From Polaribacter reichenbachii (GTDB lineage Bacteria; Bacteroidota; Bacteroidia; Flavobacteriales; Flavobacteriaceae): 64,000 nt of DNA. A program made the position numbers and the translations under genes. The number at the start of each line of letters is the position of its first letter. The stretch's first letter is position 1. The stretch covers positions 3,765,501 through 3,829,500 of the forward strand of contig NZ_CP019419.1 in assembly GCF_001975665.1 (NCBI RefSeq), in the 5' to 3' direction. The notes beneath the pieces were generated by a model. The model worked only from the letters and a program-made list of their open reading frames with translations, ran no database searches and was not told where the DNA came from. Of the stretch, positions 29,143-36,357 are shown piece by piece.

Positions 29143-29676
29143 TTAATTTAAAAATGTTTTTAATTCGTTTTCTAAAGTGATATAATCAAAAGATTGTTCG
29201 TAAAATTCTCTTTTATTTTTATTGTAGATAATTGTTGCTGGTATTGCCCCACTCCAACTTTCATCAATTGCTTTAATCCAAACATCTTCATTTACATCAT
29301 TTAAATATACCACTTCAGATTGTAAATTTCTTTTACTGATAAAAGGAATCAATTTTTTCTCAACTTGTTTCGGAAAATCTAAACTCACCAAAATAACCTC
29401 AACATTTTTGTCTGCATATTCTTTATTTATTTTCTCAAAATAAGGCAATTCTTTTACACAAGGTGCACACCAAGTTGCCCAAAAATTAATTACATAAACT
29501 TTATCATCCTTTTTTTCTAATAAAGGTTTTAGTTGATTGTAATTGTATGTTTTTACAGATGTAATTTGTTTTGTTTCTTCAGCAGAAAGATCATCAGAAA
29601 CCGGTTTAGCAACTTCTTTTTTACAAGAAGTAACTACAAATAGTAAAGTAACGAACAGTAATGCTTTTTTTATCAT
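29143..29676 (-). CDS. TlpA/ResA-family thiol-disulfide oxidoreductase, lipoprotein
   Basis: The start at 29676 gives 177 residues beginning MIKKALLF. A start 15 bp upstream would add MYFYN before the signal peptide and is less likely. The lipobox VVTSC predicts a periplasm-facing lipoprotein. The thioredoxin active site is WATWCAPCVKEL, followed by the cis-Pro segment GAIPATIIY. TlpA/ResA proteins keep periplasmic cysteines reduced, often for cytochrome c maturation. Here the partner is probably the redoxin gene immediately downstream. Confidence 0.88.
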   Translation of the reverse strand: MIKKALLFVTLLFVVTSCKKEVAKPVSDDLSAEETKQITSVKTYNYNQLKPLLEKKDDKVYVINFWATWCAPCVKELPYFEKINKEYADKNVEVILVSLDFPKQVEKKLIPFISKRNLQSEVVYLNDVNEDVWIKAIDESWSGAIPATIIYNKNKREFYEQSFDYITLENELKTFLN

Positions 29677-29790
29677 ATTATAAAAATACATATTAAATTA
29701 AATGGTAAGTTAAAATTAACTCATTATTAACATTTCTATAAGATGATATCTTTTTAAAATTCTTGTTTACAGAATATTAATTCCATACTT

Positions 29791-29815
29791 TTGGTAAACC
29801 AATTTGGTAAACCAA
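29791..29815. promoter_or_regulatory. Doubled 12-bp palindrome, candidate operator of the PL6 gene
   Basis: Two identical copies of TTGGTAAACCAA lie at 29791-29802 and 29804-29815, 13 bp centre to centre (a little over one helical turn), ending 20 bp before the start codon. A weaker related sequence TTGTTTAC lies at 29764-29771. Each copy is palindromic except at the central AAA. GntR-type regulators commonly bind GGT-N-ACC sites of this kind, but no regulator gene is adjacent. Confidence 0.6.
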
Positions 29816-29835
29816 TTAACTAAAAACATTAAATT

Positions 29836-32514
29836 ATGAAAAAAAACTATTTCAAAAGCAAATTTTTTGAACATCTAACAATGGCAATATTCTTCTTTTC
29901 TGCTTTTTCTTCCTATTCTCAAACCACCTACAATATCGACGATCCAGAAGATTTAAGAAACGTAATTTACAGTCCTGGGGATGTTATTATTCTAAAAAAT
30001 GGTACTTACACAACAGACGAACGTATGATTTTTTTAGGGTCAGGTACTAAAGAAAATCCTGTTACTTTTAGAGCAGAAACTCCTGGTGGTGTTATTTTTA
30101 CTGGAGGACCAAGATTAACAGTAGGTGGTGAAAGTGAAAACAATGTAAAAGTTGCAACAGGTGAATATTTAGTTGTAGATGGTTTCCATTGGAAAGGTGG
30201 TTATGGAGCCAGTAACTTTATAGAATTTAGAAACGGACAAGATTTTGCTCATCATAGCACAATTCAAAATTGTGTAATAGATGGTTTAGGTGTTGAAGCA
30301 AGTGAATTAGCTGAAGATTTGGCAGATGAACAAATTACCAAACACAGATGGATAGTTTTATATGGTACATATAACACAGTTATAAACTGTTCTTTTATGA
30401 ATAAAGTTACTGCTGGTGCTATTGTTTTAGGAGAATATTCTTACAATGCTTTTCCTGACGGAGATGATGGTGCTAACAATAGTTGTGCAGAAGTTGGTCA
30501 TACAATTTCGAAAAATTATTTCTACAATTTCGAAAAATTAACAGAAAAATACGGAACAAAAGCAAATGGTGATGCTTTATCGAATTCTGGTGATAGTGAA
30601 ACTATTCGTATTGGTACAAGTTCATATCAAATGGTAAATAGTAACGTAACAGTTAGTAACAACTATTTTGTACAAGCAGATGGTGAAAATGAAATTATTA
30701 CCAATAAAAGTAAAGGAAACTCTTATTTAAACAACACTTTTAGAAGATCTAGAGGTTCTTTAGTTTTAAGACATGGCTCTAATGCTACTGTAGAGGGTAA
30801 CTTTTTTATTGGTGAAAATGTAGATGGTACAGGCGGAATTAGAATTACTGATAGTGGTCATTCAATTACTAACAATTATATTCAAGATTGTATTACTGTT
30901 TTAAGTAATGCTAAATGGAATAATGGAATTACATTTATTGGTGGTAGTGAAGACGCTGATGTTGCTTGTACTTCTGATGACGTTTCAAATGGATATCAAC
31001 AAACAGAAAACATTACAGTTTCTAGAAACACTATTGTAAATACAAACGCTCCTTTATTTTATAATACCGATAAAGGTTCTACAGATCCTACAGGTGTAAT
31101 TTCTGATAATTTAATTTATTTCCAAGATTCAAATGCAAATCTAACACCTGTAATTTCTGGTGATACAGAAACTGCTTACAATAATCTAGGTACAGCTTTA
31201 ACCTATACTGGTAATGTATTTACCGGTTCAACTTTAGGAGCCACAAATACTGGTTTTTCTGAAGAATCTGGAATAACTGCAACTGCAGATGGTGAAATTT
31301 TTACTTTTACAGGAACAGGTGTTGCTAACAAAGGTGCAGATTTAGGATCTAATACCCCAATAACTGATGCTATGGTTGGTTATGGAATTGGAGCTTGTTT
31401 TACAGATTATACAGGAGCAAGTATTATAGATGGTAATTGCGTAATTGAAATTAGCGAATCTATTAACGTTAGTGGTTTATCTCCTTTATCTTCAGAAGCT
31501 GGTAGTTATGATATTACTGTAACTGCTAATGTAGGATGGACAGCTGTTTCTAATAATGATTGGATTACTATTAATGTTGACTCTAGCACAGGTGATGCAA
31601 CAGTTTCATTAACTGTTACCAAAAACGAAAGTGCTGATAGCAGAACAGGTACAGTTACATTTACACAAGTTGCTGGTGGAGATGATATTATTAAAACGCT
31701 AACTATAACACAAGAAGGTGCAGATTTAACATCTTTATTTACATTAATAAATACTGGTACAGGATTAGATACTGATAAAGTTACCGTACATTCTTTTTCT
31801 AAACAAAACGACTCTAAATCTCCACCAGAATTAGCAATCCACTCTTTAGATAAAGATCTAGACACAGAATGGACAGCAGATGATGGATCAATTATTTCTG
31901 GTGACTTTAAAGGTGATGGAGAATATGTAATTTATGATTTAGGTGATGAATATGACTTAGACTTAATCCGTTTTAACACAACAAGTAAATCTGATGCTTT
32001 TGGAGTACAAATTTGGGTTTCTACTACTGGTACTGATGCAGCAGATTTTACAAGAATATTACCAACTACTGGAGATTTATTATTTTCTGCAACGAATACA
32101 ACAGATTTTAATCAATATGAAGTAGATGAAGATGCGCTTTATGTAAAACTAATTGGTTTTGGTAGATTTAATGCTGATGGTGATAGTAGAGAAAGTGCTT
32201 GGACAGCCATTACAGAAATTGAGTTTTATGGAGAATCTACAGCACTTAGCGTAAATGATTTTTCTGCAATAGAAGGTCTAAATGTTTATCCAAATCCTGT
32301 AAACAATAAGGTATTATTTATCAAAAGAACTGCAACTGATTTTAATGCTGTAAATATTTATTCTTTATTAGGTCAAAAAATTCTAGAAGCAAAATTATCT
32401 TCTGATAACCAAACAAATAAAATTGATGTTTCTTCTTTAGAGTCTGGCGTATATTTTGTTGAAATTAGCAATGGAAAACAAAAAGCCATCAAAAAAATAA
32501 TCGTTACAGAATAA
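29836..32514 (+). CDS. Secreted PL6-family polysaccharide lyase (alginate lyase / chondroitinase B type) with BACON, F5/8-C-like and T9SS domains
   Basis: The 892-residue protein has a signal peptide (to about SSYSQ) and a PL6 parallel beta-helix catalytic domain at about 25-530. The catalytic Lys291 (NKSKGN) and Arg312 (LRHG) are 21 residues apart, as in chondroitinase B (Lys250/Arg271). The conserved GENEIITNKS and VEGNFFIG stretches are present. A BACON domain (about 537-632), an F5/8 type C-like beta-sandwich (about 632-800) and a T9SS sorting domain (VYPNPVNNKVLF) follow. Alginate is the likeliest substrate for a marine flavobacterium, and dermatan-type substrates cannot be excluded. No other alginate genes are adjacent. 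Confidence 0.87.
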   Translation: MKKNYFKSKFFEHLTMAIFFFSAFSSYSQTTYNIDDPEDLRNVIYSPGDVIILKNGTYTTDERMIFLGSGTKENPVTFRAETPGGVIFTGGPRLTVGGESENNVKVATGEYLVVDGFHWKGGYGASNFIEFRNGQDFAHHSTIQNCVIDGLGVEASELAEDLADEQITKHRWIVLYGTYNTVINCSFMNKVTAGAIVLGEYSYNAFPDGDDGANNSCAEVGHTISKNYFYNFEKLTEKYGTKANGDALSNSGDSETIRIGTSSYQMVNSNVTVSNNYFVQADGENEIITNKSKGNSYLNNTFRRSRGSLVLRHGSNATVEGNFFIGENVDGTGGIRITDSGHSITNNYIQDCITVLSNAKWNNGITFIGGSEDADVACTSDDVSNGYQQTENITVSRNTIVNTNAPLFYNTDKGSTDPTGVISDNLIYFQDSNANLTPVISGDTETAYNNLGTALTYTGNVFTGSTLGATNTGFSEESGITATADGEIFTFTGTGVANKGADLGSNTPITDAMVGYGIGACFTDYTGASIIDGNCVIEISESINVSGLSPLSSEAGSYDITVTANVGWTAVSNNDWITINVDSSTGDATVSLTVTKNESADSRTGTVTFTQVAGGDDIIKTLTITQEGADLTSLFTLINTGTGLDTDKVTVHSFSKQNDSKSPPELAIHSLDKDLDTEWTADDGSIISGDFKGDGEYVIYDLGDEYDLDLIRFNTTSKSDAFGVQIWVSTTGTDAADFTRILPTTGDLLFSATNTTDFNQYEVDEDALYVKLIGFGRFNADGDSRESAWTAITEIEFYGESTALSVNDFSAIEGLNVYPNPVNNKVLFIKRTATDFNAVNIYSLLGQKILEAKLSSDNQTNKIDVSSLESGVYFVEISNGKQKAIKKIIVTE

Positions 32515-32531
32515 CAGTAATTGAATTACAA

Positions 32532-32568
32532 AAAAAGGTCGTCTATATATTTTATAGACGACCTTTTT
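32532..32568. terminator. Bidirectional terminator between PL6 and S1/P1 nuclease genes
   Basis: A 16-bp perfect stem (32532-32547 with 32553-32568) and a five-base loop, with A and T tracts at the ends. Confidence 0.9.
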
Positions 32569-32589
32569 ACTTTTATTTTGATAAATTAA

Positions 32590-33372
32590 TTAATCAAAAA
32601 TATCATTCAATACTTTAGCCAAACGAATACCACCTTTTTGTAACTGAGTTCTTACAGTTCCAAAATGATCATAATTATATCTGTAACGTAAGTTTTCTCC
32701 TATTTTTGCAGATTTATAAACCTCAACAGAAATTTTGTGTACTTCATTTACCCAATCTATAATAGAACCTTGTTTTATTAAATCTATTTGCTTTTTTGAT
32801 AAATCTTTAGCATTATCAGCTAAATCAGAATAACTCATTCCATAGTCATCAATCATTTTACTGTCCCAAACACTATGTAAATTTGTTCCTTTTCCAAACC
32901 ATTGTACTTGGACATCATTACCTCCTTTATCCTCTTTTCTACCAATATGTAAAGGTTGATGTAAATCTCCAATAAAATGAACCAACATTTTTAAATGAAA
33001 AACTTTGTCTTCTTCGCTGCTATTTTCATCCTTTAAAACCTTAATACAAGTATCTATACCTGTTACTAAATCTCCCTGCGGATTTTTTTCAGCTTCTTCA
33101 TAAGTCTGATCTAAATCCATATTTACATAATGCCAAGGCGAATATTTTCTATAAGCTCTATCAGATTTTATTTCATCTGCAAACGTAGATACAAAAGCTA
33201 AACTCTGCCCTTTTAATAATTTATCAATTTTCTTTTTGGCTCTATTTGTCAAATGGTTTTCGGCAATTTTACCAGTAACTCTATGCCCGTTTTTACCCCA
33301 AAAAACAGTTTCTTCTGTAGTAGAATTTGTTAAAAAAAAGAAAGGGATTAACAATAATAATTTGATATTCAT
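32590..33372 (-). CDS. S1/P1-type zinc nuclease, exported
   Basis: The 260-residue protein has a signal peptide followed by WGKNGHRVTGKIAENHL. Trp at the mature N-terminus and the first His are zinc ligands in S1/P1 nucleases. Further ligand motifs are visible: HYVNMD, HFIGDLHQPLHIG, GGNDV and NLHSVWDS. Such enzymes cut single-stranded DNA and RNA in the periplasm or outside the cell, complementing the two endonuclease I genes for nucleic-acid scavenging. A -7 element TACTTTTG lies on the minus strand at 33406-33399. Confidence 0.9.
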   Translation of the reverse strand: MNIKLLLLIPFFFLTNSTTEETVFWGKNGHRVTGKIAENHLTNRAKKKIDKLLKGQSLAFVSTFADEIKSDRAYRKYSPWHYVNMDLDQTYEEAEKNPQGDLVTGIDTCIKVLKDENSSEEDKVFHLKMLVHFIGDLHQPLHIGRKEDKGGNDVQVQWFGKGTNLHSVWDSKMIDDYGMSYSDLADNAKDLSKKQIDLIKQGSIIDWVNEVHKISVEVYKSAKIGENLRYRYNYDHFGTVRTQLQKGGIRLAKVLNDIFD

Positions 33373-33426
33373 TTTTCTGAATTAAATTTAATATATCACA
33401 AAAGTATAAAAATATTTATCAGAAGT

Positions 33427-33459
33427 TTTGGAAAATCAAAAAAATAAATCATATCTTCG
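33427..33459 (+). promoter_or_regulatory. Promoter of the SPFH operon
   Basis: TTTG (33427-33430), a 21-bp spacer, then TATCTTCG (33452-33459), one base from TAnnTTTG. The predicted transcription start falls inside the inverted repeat that follows. Confidence 0.5.
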
Positions 33460-33479
33460 TGATATCATTTTAATATCAC
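33459..33479. promoter_or_regulatory. Inverted repeat at the SPFH operon start, candidate operator
   Basis: GTGATAT (33459-33465) and ATATCAC (33473-33479) flank a seven-base centre and overlap the predicted transcription start, 16 bp before the start codon. The operon ends with a ribbon-helix-helix protein that could bind it (inference). Confidence 0.45.
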
Positions 33480-33495
33480 TATAAATTTACTCAAT

Positions 33496-34353
33496 ATGAA
33501 AGCAGAAAAAATTATCAAATTAGCCAATGGCTACCTAATGTTGTTTATTGTATTATCATTGTTTTTCGGCGGAATTGCAATGTCAATTTTTAAAACTCCT
33601 ATTTTTATTCTGGCTTCAATTGTAGGTTTTATTGGTTTCTTCGGCTTTATCCTTGTAAATCCAAACACTTCTAAAGTTATTTTACTTTTTGGTAAATATG
33701 TAGGTACTATTAAAGAAAATGGTTTGTATTGGGCCAATCCTTTATTCAGAAAAAAAACAATTTCTTTAAGAGCTAGTAATTTTGATAGTGAACGTTTAAA
33801 AGTAAACGACAAATTGGGTAATCCTGTAATGATTTCTACAATTTTGGTATGGAGAGTTACAGACACTTATAAAGCTGCTTTTGATGTAGATAATTACGAA
33901 AATTTTGTGCGTGTACAAACAGATGCAGCTGTACGTAAATTGGCAAGTATGTATCCTTATGACAATTTTGCTGATGAAGGCCATGATGAAGACATTACTT
34001 TACGTTCTAGCGTAAACGAAGTTTCTGAGGCTTTAGAAAAAGAATTAGAAGAGCGTTTATCAATAGCTGGAATCGAAGTTTTAGAAGCAAGAATTGGTTA
34101 CTTGGCTTATGCTCAAGAAATTGCTTCTGCAATGTTAAAAAGACAACAAGCTACTGCTATTGTTGCAGCAAGACATAAAATTGTACAAGGTGCTGTAGAA
34201 ATGGTAGAAATGGCTTTAGAAGAATTAAACAAAAAAGAAATTGTAGAATTAGATGAGGAGCGTAAAGCTGCAATGGTTAGTAATTTATTAGTTATTTTAT
34301 GTGGTGATAAAGAAGCATCACCTGTAGTAAACGCAGGTACTTTAAGTCATTAA
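33496..34353 (+). CDS. SPFH (band 7/stomatin-like) membrane protein
   Basis: The 285-residue protein has two close hydrophobic segments near the N-terminus (about 12-30 and 35-55), then an SPFH domain: PNTSKVILLFGKYVGTI, NPLFRKKTISLR, and a helical stretch ending AMLKRQQATAIVAARHKIV. Family members scaffold membrane microdomains or regulate membrane proteases. It is the first gene of a compact six-gene unit. The next gene starts 3 bp after its stop. Confidence 0.85.
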   Translation: MKAEKIIKLANGYLMLFIVLSLFFGGIAMSIFKTPIFILASIVGFIGFFGFILVNPNTSKVILLFGKYVGTIKENGLYWANPLFRKKTISLRASNFDSERLKVNDKLGNPVMISTILVWRVTDTYKAAFDVDNYENFVRVQTDAAVRKLASMYPYDNFADEGHDEDITLRSSVNEVSEALEKELEERLSIAGIEVLEARIGYLAYAQEIASAMLKRQQATAIVAARHKIVQGAVEMVEMALEELNKKEIVELDEERKAAMVSNLLVILCGDKEASPVVNAGTLSH

Positions 34354-34356
34354 AAC

Positions 34357-34527
34357 ATGGAGAAAAAGAAACAAAAAAAACAAAATAAAGGAACAGGAAT
34401 TGCTATAGGAATAGCAATTGGTGTGGCATTAGGAACCGCACTAAATAACATTGCAATAGGAATTAGTTTAGGGTTGATTTTTGGGGTTATATATGATTCT
34501 AATAAAAATAAAAAGACGAAATCGTGA
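34357..34527 (+). CDS. Small glycine-zipper-like membrane protein (56 aa)
   Basis: A 56-residue protein with a basic N-terminus (KKKQKKQNK), a hydrophobic core rich in Gly/Ala/Ile (GIAIGIAIGVALG, then IGISLGLIFGVIY), and a basic C-terminus. It probably forms one or two membrane helices with glycine-zipper packing. It lies 3 bp after the SPFH gene, and its stop codon overlaps the next start (GTGA). Function unknown. The position suggests it works with the SPFH protein. Confidence 0.7.
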   Translation: MEKKKQKKQNKGTGIAIGIAIGVALGTALNNIAIGISLGLIFGVIYDSNKNKKTKS

Positions 34528-34682
34528 AAGAATATAAAGTTGTTAACTGGAAAATGGGCTTATCAAAAAACAATCAAAAACTTGAGGACACTCTAAATCA
34601 ATATGCAAGAGAAGGTTGGGTTTTAAAACATCTCGCAGAAAACACAGCTAGAATAGTTTTAGAAAGAGATAAAAATCGTTAG
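34524..34682 (+). CDS. DUF4177-like small protein (52 aa)
   Basis: A 52-residue protein beginning at a GTG that overlaps the upstream stop by four bases. The pattern YKVVNWKMG, LEDTLNQYAREGWVLKHL and IVLER fits the DUF4177 fold, a small cytoplasmic beta-alpha domain of unknown role. The next gene begins two bases after its stop. Confidence 0.7.
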   Translation: MKEYKVVNWKMGLSKNNQKLEDTLNQYAREGWVLKHLAENTARIVLERDKNR

Positions 34683-34684
34683 TA

Positions 34685-35185
34685 ATGAAGGTTTTTAAAG
34701 AAGAACAACGTTTTACTCAATTATGGTTAATTGTTTTATTGGCAGTTAGCTTAATTGTTCCTATTGGTATTCTTTTTCAAGAATACAATAAACCAGAATC
34801 TTCTTTATCTTTAAATAAATTAATAATATTTATAGTTGTTATTTTACTAACCGCGCTTTTAATTTTCACTTTTAAGTTAACAACTAGAATTGATGAAAAA
34901 GGAATTTACTACCAATTTTTTCCTTTTCATTTAAAGTTAAAATTAATTGCTTGGCAAGATATTTCTAAAGCTTATGTAAGAAATTACAGTCCTATTAGCG
35001 ATTATGGTGGTTGGGGATTAAAAGGGGGTTGGTCTAGTGCAAAAGGCAAAGCTATAAATGTTTCTGGAGATGTAGGCATTCAACTAGAACTAAAAACAGG
35101 CAAGAAATTGTTAATTGGTACCAATAAAGAAAGTGAAGCTAAAAGAGTTTTAGCCACATATTCATCAAAAATAGAAATACTATGA
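34685..35185 (+). CDS. Membrane protein with two N-terminal helices and PH-like domain
   Basis: The 166-residue protein has hydrophobic segments at about 12-32 and 45-62. A soluble C-terminal domain follows, with alternating beta strands (LTTRIDEKGIYYQFFPF, IAWQDISKAYVRNY, VGIQLELKTGKKLLIGT) that resembles bacterial PH-like or YcxB/DUF6141 proteins. No catalytic residues are recognisable. Its stop codon overlaps the ATG of the hydrolase (ATGA), indicating translational coupling. Confidence 0.6.
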   Translation: MKVFKEEQRFTQLWLIVLLAVSLIVPIGILFQEYNKPESSLSLNKLIIFIVVILLTALLIFTFKLTTRIDEKGIYYQFFPFHLKLKLIAWQDISKAYVRNYSPISDYGGWGLKGGWSSAKGKAINVSGDVGIQLELKTGKKLLIGTNKESEAKRVLATYSSKIEIL

Positions 35186-36093
35186 TACGTTTACTGAGTT
35201 ACCTTATTATTTCAATTTTAAACATCACAGTTTCATTAGCTCAAATTAATTCGGATGAAATTCTGATTAAAAACCAAGCAATTGAATTACCTGGAACTTT
35301 AACGTATTCTGAAGAAAAAACACCTTTAATTATTTGGGTGCACGGTTCTGGAGGTGTAGACAGAAATGGTAATCAGCCAAAATACATTCAGCAATTTAGA
35401 GAGGCTGTAAATCAAGAAAATATTGCATTTTTTAGTTTTGATAAAAGAACAGCGAATCCTAAAAACATTAGTTTTATAAAACAAGATGGCGTTTATTTTA
35501 ATGATTTTGTAAATGATGTAAAAGAAATCGTAAATCATTTTAAAAATGATGCACGTTTTACAGAAATTATTTTGGTTGGTCATAGTCAAGGTTCTTTAAT
35601 AGCAATGTTAGCTTCAGAAAGTGTTGATAAATACATTTCGATTGCTGGTGCTGGAGAAACTATTGATAAAACTTTAATAAGACAATTAACTGCTCAAAAT
35701 CCCGATTTTGCTAAAGTTGCCACAGCACATTTTAAAGAGTTAAAAGAAACTGGCCAGATTAAAGATGTTAATCCTTTTTTGATGTCTATTTTTGCGAAAC
35801 AAAATCAGCCTTTTTGGGCTTCATGGATCGAATTAGATCCAACTGAAGAAATAAAAAAAGTAAAAATACCAACCTTAATTTTAAATGGTGATAAAGATTT
35901 ACAGGTTTTAATTAATGATGCAGAAAATTTAAAAACAGCTAAACCAGATGCTGAATTTGTAATCATAAAAAATATGAATCATATATTAAAAGATATTCAA
36001 AAAGACGAAGATAATTTAGCATCGTATACCAATCCAGATTTTAATATTTCAAAACAACTAATCCAAACAATTGTTGAATTTGTAAAAAAATAA
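35182..36093 (+). CDS. Exported alpha/beta hydrolase
   Basis: The 303-residue protein has a signal peptide (residues 1-20) and an alpha/beta hydrolase fold. The oxyanion segment is WVHGSGGVDRNG, the nucleophile elbow GHSQGS has Ser135, the acid is in LNGDKDLQV, and the histidine is in MNHIL. It resembles periplasmic dienelactone-hydrolase-like or lysophospholipase-like proteins. Substrate unknown. It overlaps the preceding gene by four bases and is followed one base after its stop by the Arc-like gene. Confidence 0.8.
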   Translation: MIRLLSYLIISILNITVSLAQINSDEILIKNQAIELPGTLTYSEEKTPLIIWVHGSGGVDRNGNQPKYIQQFREAVNQENIAFFSFDKRTANPKNISFIKQDGVYFNDFVNDVKEIVNHFKNDARFTEIILVGHSQGSLIAMLASESVDKYISIAGAGETIDKTLIRQLTAQNPDFAKVATAHFKELKETGQIKDVNPFLMSIFAKQNQPFWASWIELDPTEEIKKVKIPTLILNGDKDLQVLINDAENLKTAKPDAEFVIIKNMNHILKDIQKDEDNLASYTNPDFNISKQLIQTIVEFVKK

Positions 36094-36094
36094 A

Positions 36095-36259
36095 ATGGCA
36101 AAAAAGAAAGCTTTCGCATTGCGAGTTAATGAAGATATGATAAAAGCTATTGAAAAATGGGCTGCAGATGAATTTCGTTCTACAAACGGACAAATAGAAT
36201 GGATGTTAATGCAAGCTTTAAAAGAAGCTAAAAGAGAACCTAAAAAAAAGGAAGAATAA
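36095..36259 (+). CDS. Arc-family ribbon-helix-helix DNA-binding protein (54 aa)
   Basis: A 54-residue basic protein: AFALRVNEDMIKAIEKW forms the beta strand and first helix, and FRSTNGQIEWMLMQALKEA the turn and second helix of a ribbon-helix-helix fold. Arc/MetJ-type proteins bind operator DNA as dimers of this fold. As the last gene of the operon it may autoregulate the unit through the inverted repeat at 33459-33479 (inference). No toxin gene is adjacent. Confidence 0.75.
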   Translation: MAKKKAFALRVNEDMIKAIEKWAADEFRSTNGQIEWMLMQALKEAKREPKKKEE

Positions 36260-36281
36260 TTACTCATATTATATTGTTAAA

Positions 36282-36313
36282 AAAACGCTCAATTTTTATT
36301 GAGCGTTTTCTAT
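36282..36313 (+). terminator. Terminator of the SPFH-Arc operon
   Basis: Perfect 12-bp stem AAAACGCTCAAT (36282-36293) / ATTGAGCGTTTT (36298-36309) with a TTTT loop. Confidence 0.9.
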
Positions 36314-36357
36314 TTTGTATATTGTTGGCTAAATTCAAATTCAATAATTCTTACACA

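Noticed and set aside
36095..36259. Arc-like protein as the antitoxin of a toxin-antitoxin pair
   Set aside because: No adjacent small toxin gene; the upstream partner is an exported hydrolase with a signal peptide.
36274..36357. Upstream start for the BNR protein
   Set aside because: The extension overlaps the terminator of the previous operon; the signal peptide begins at 36358.
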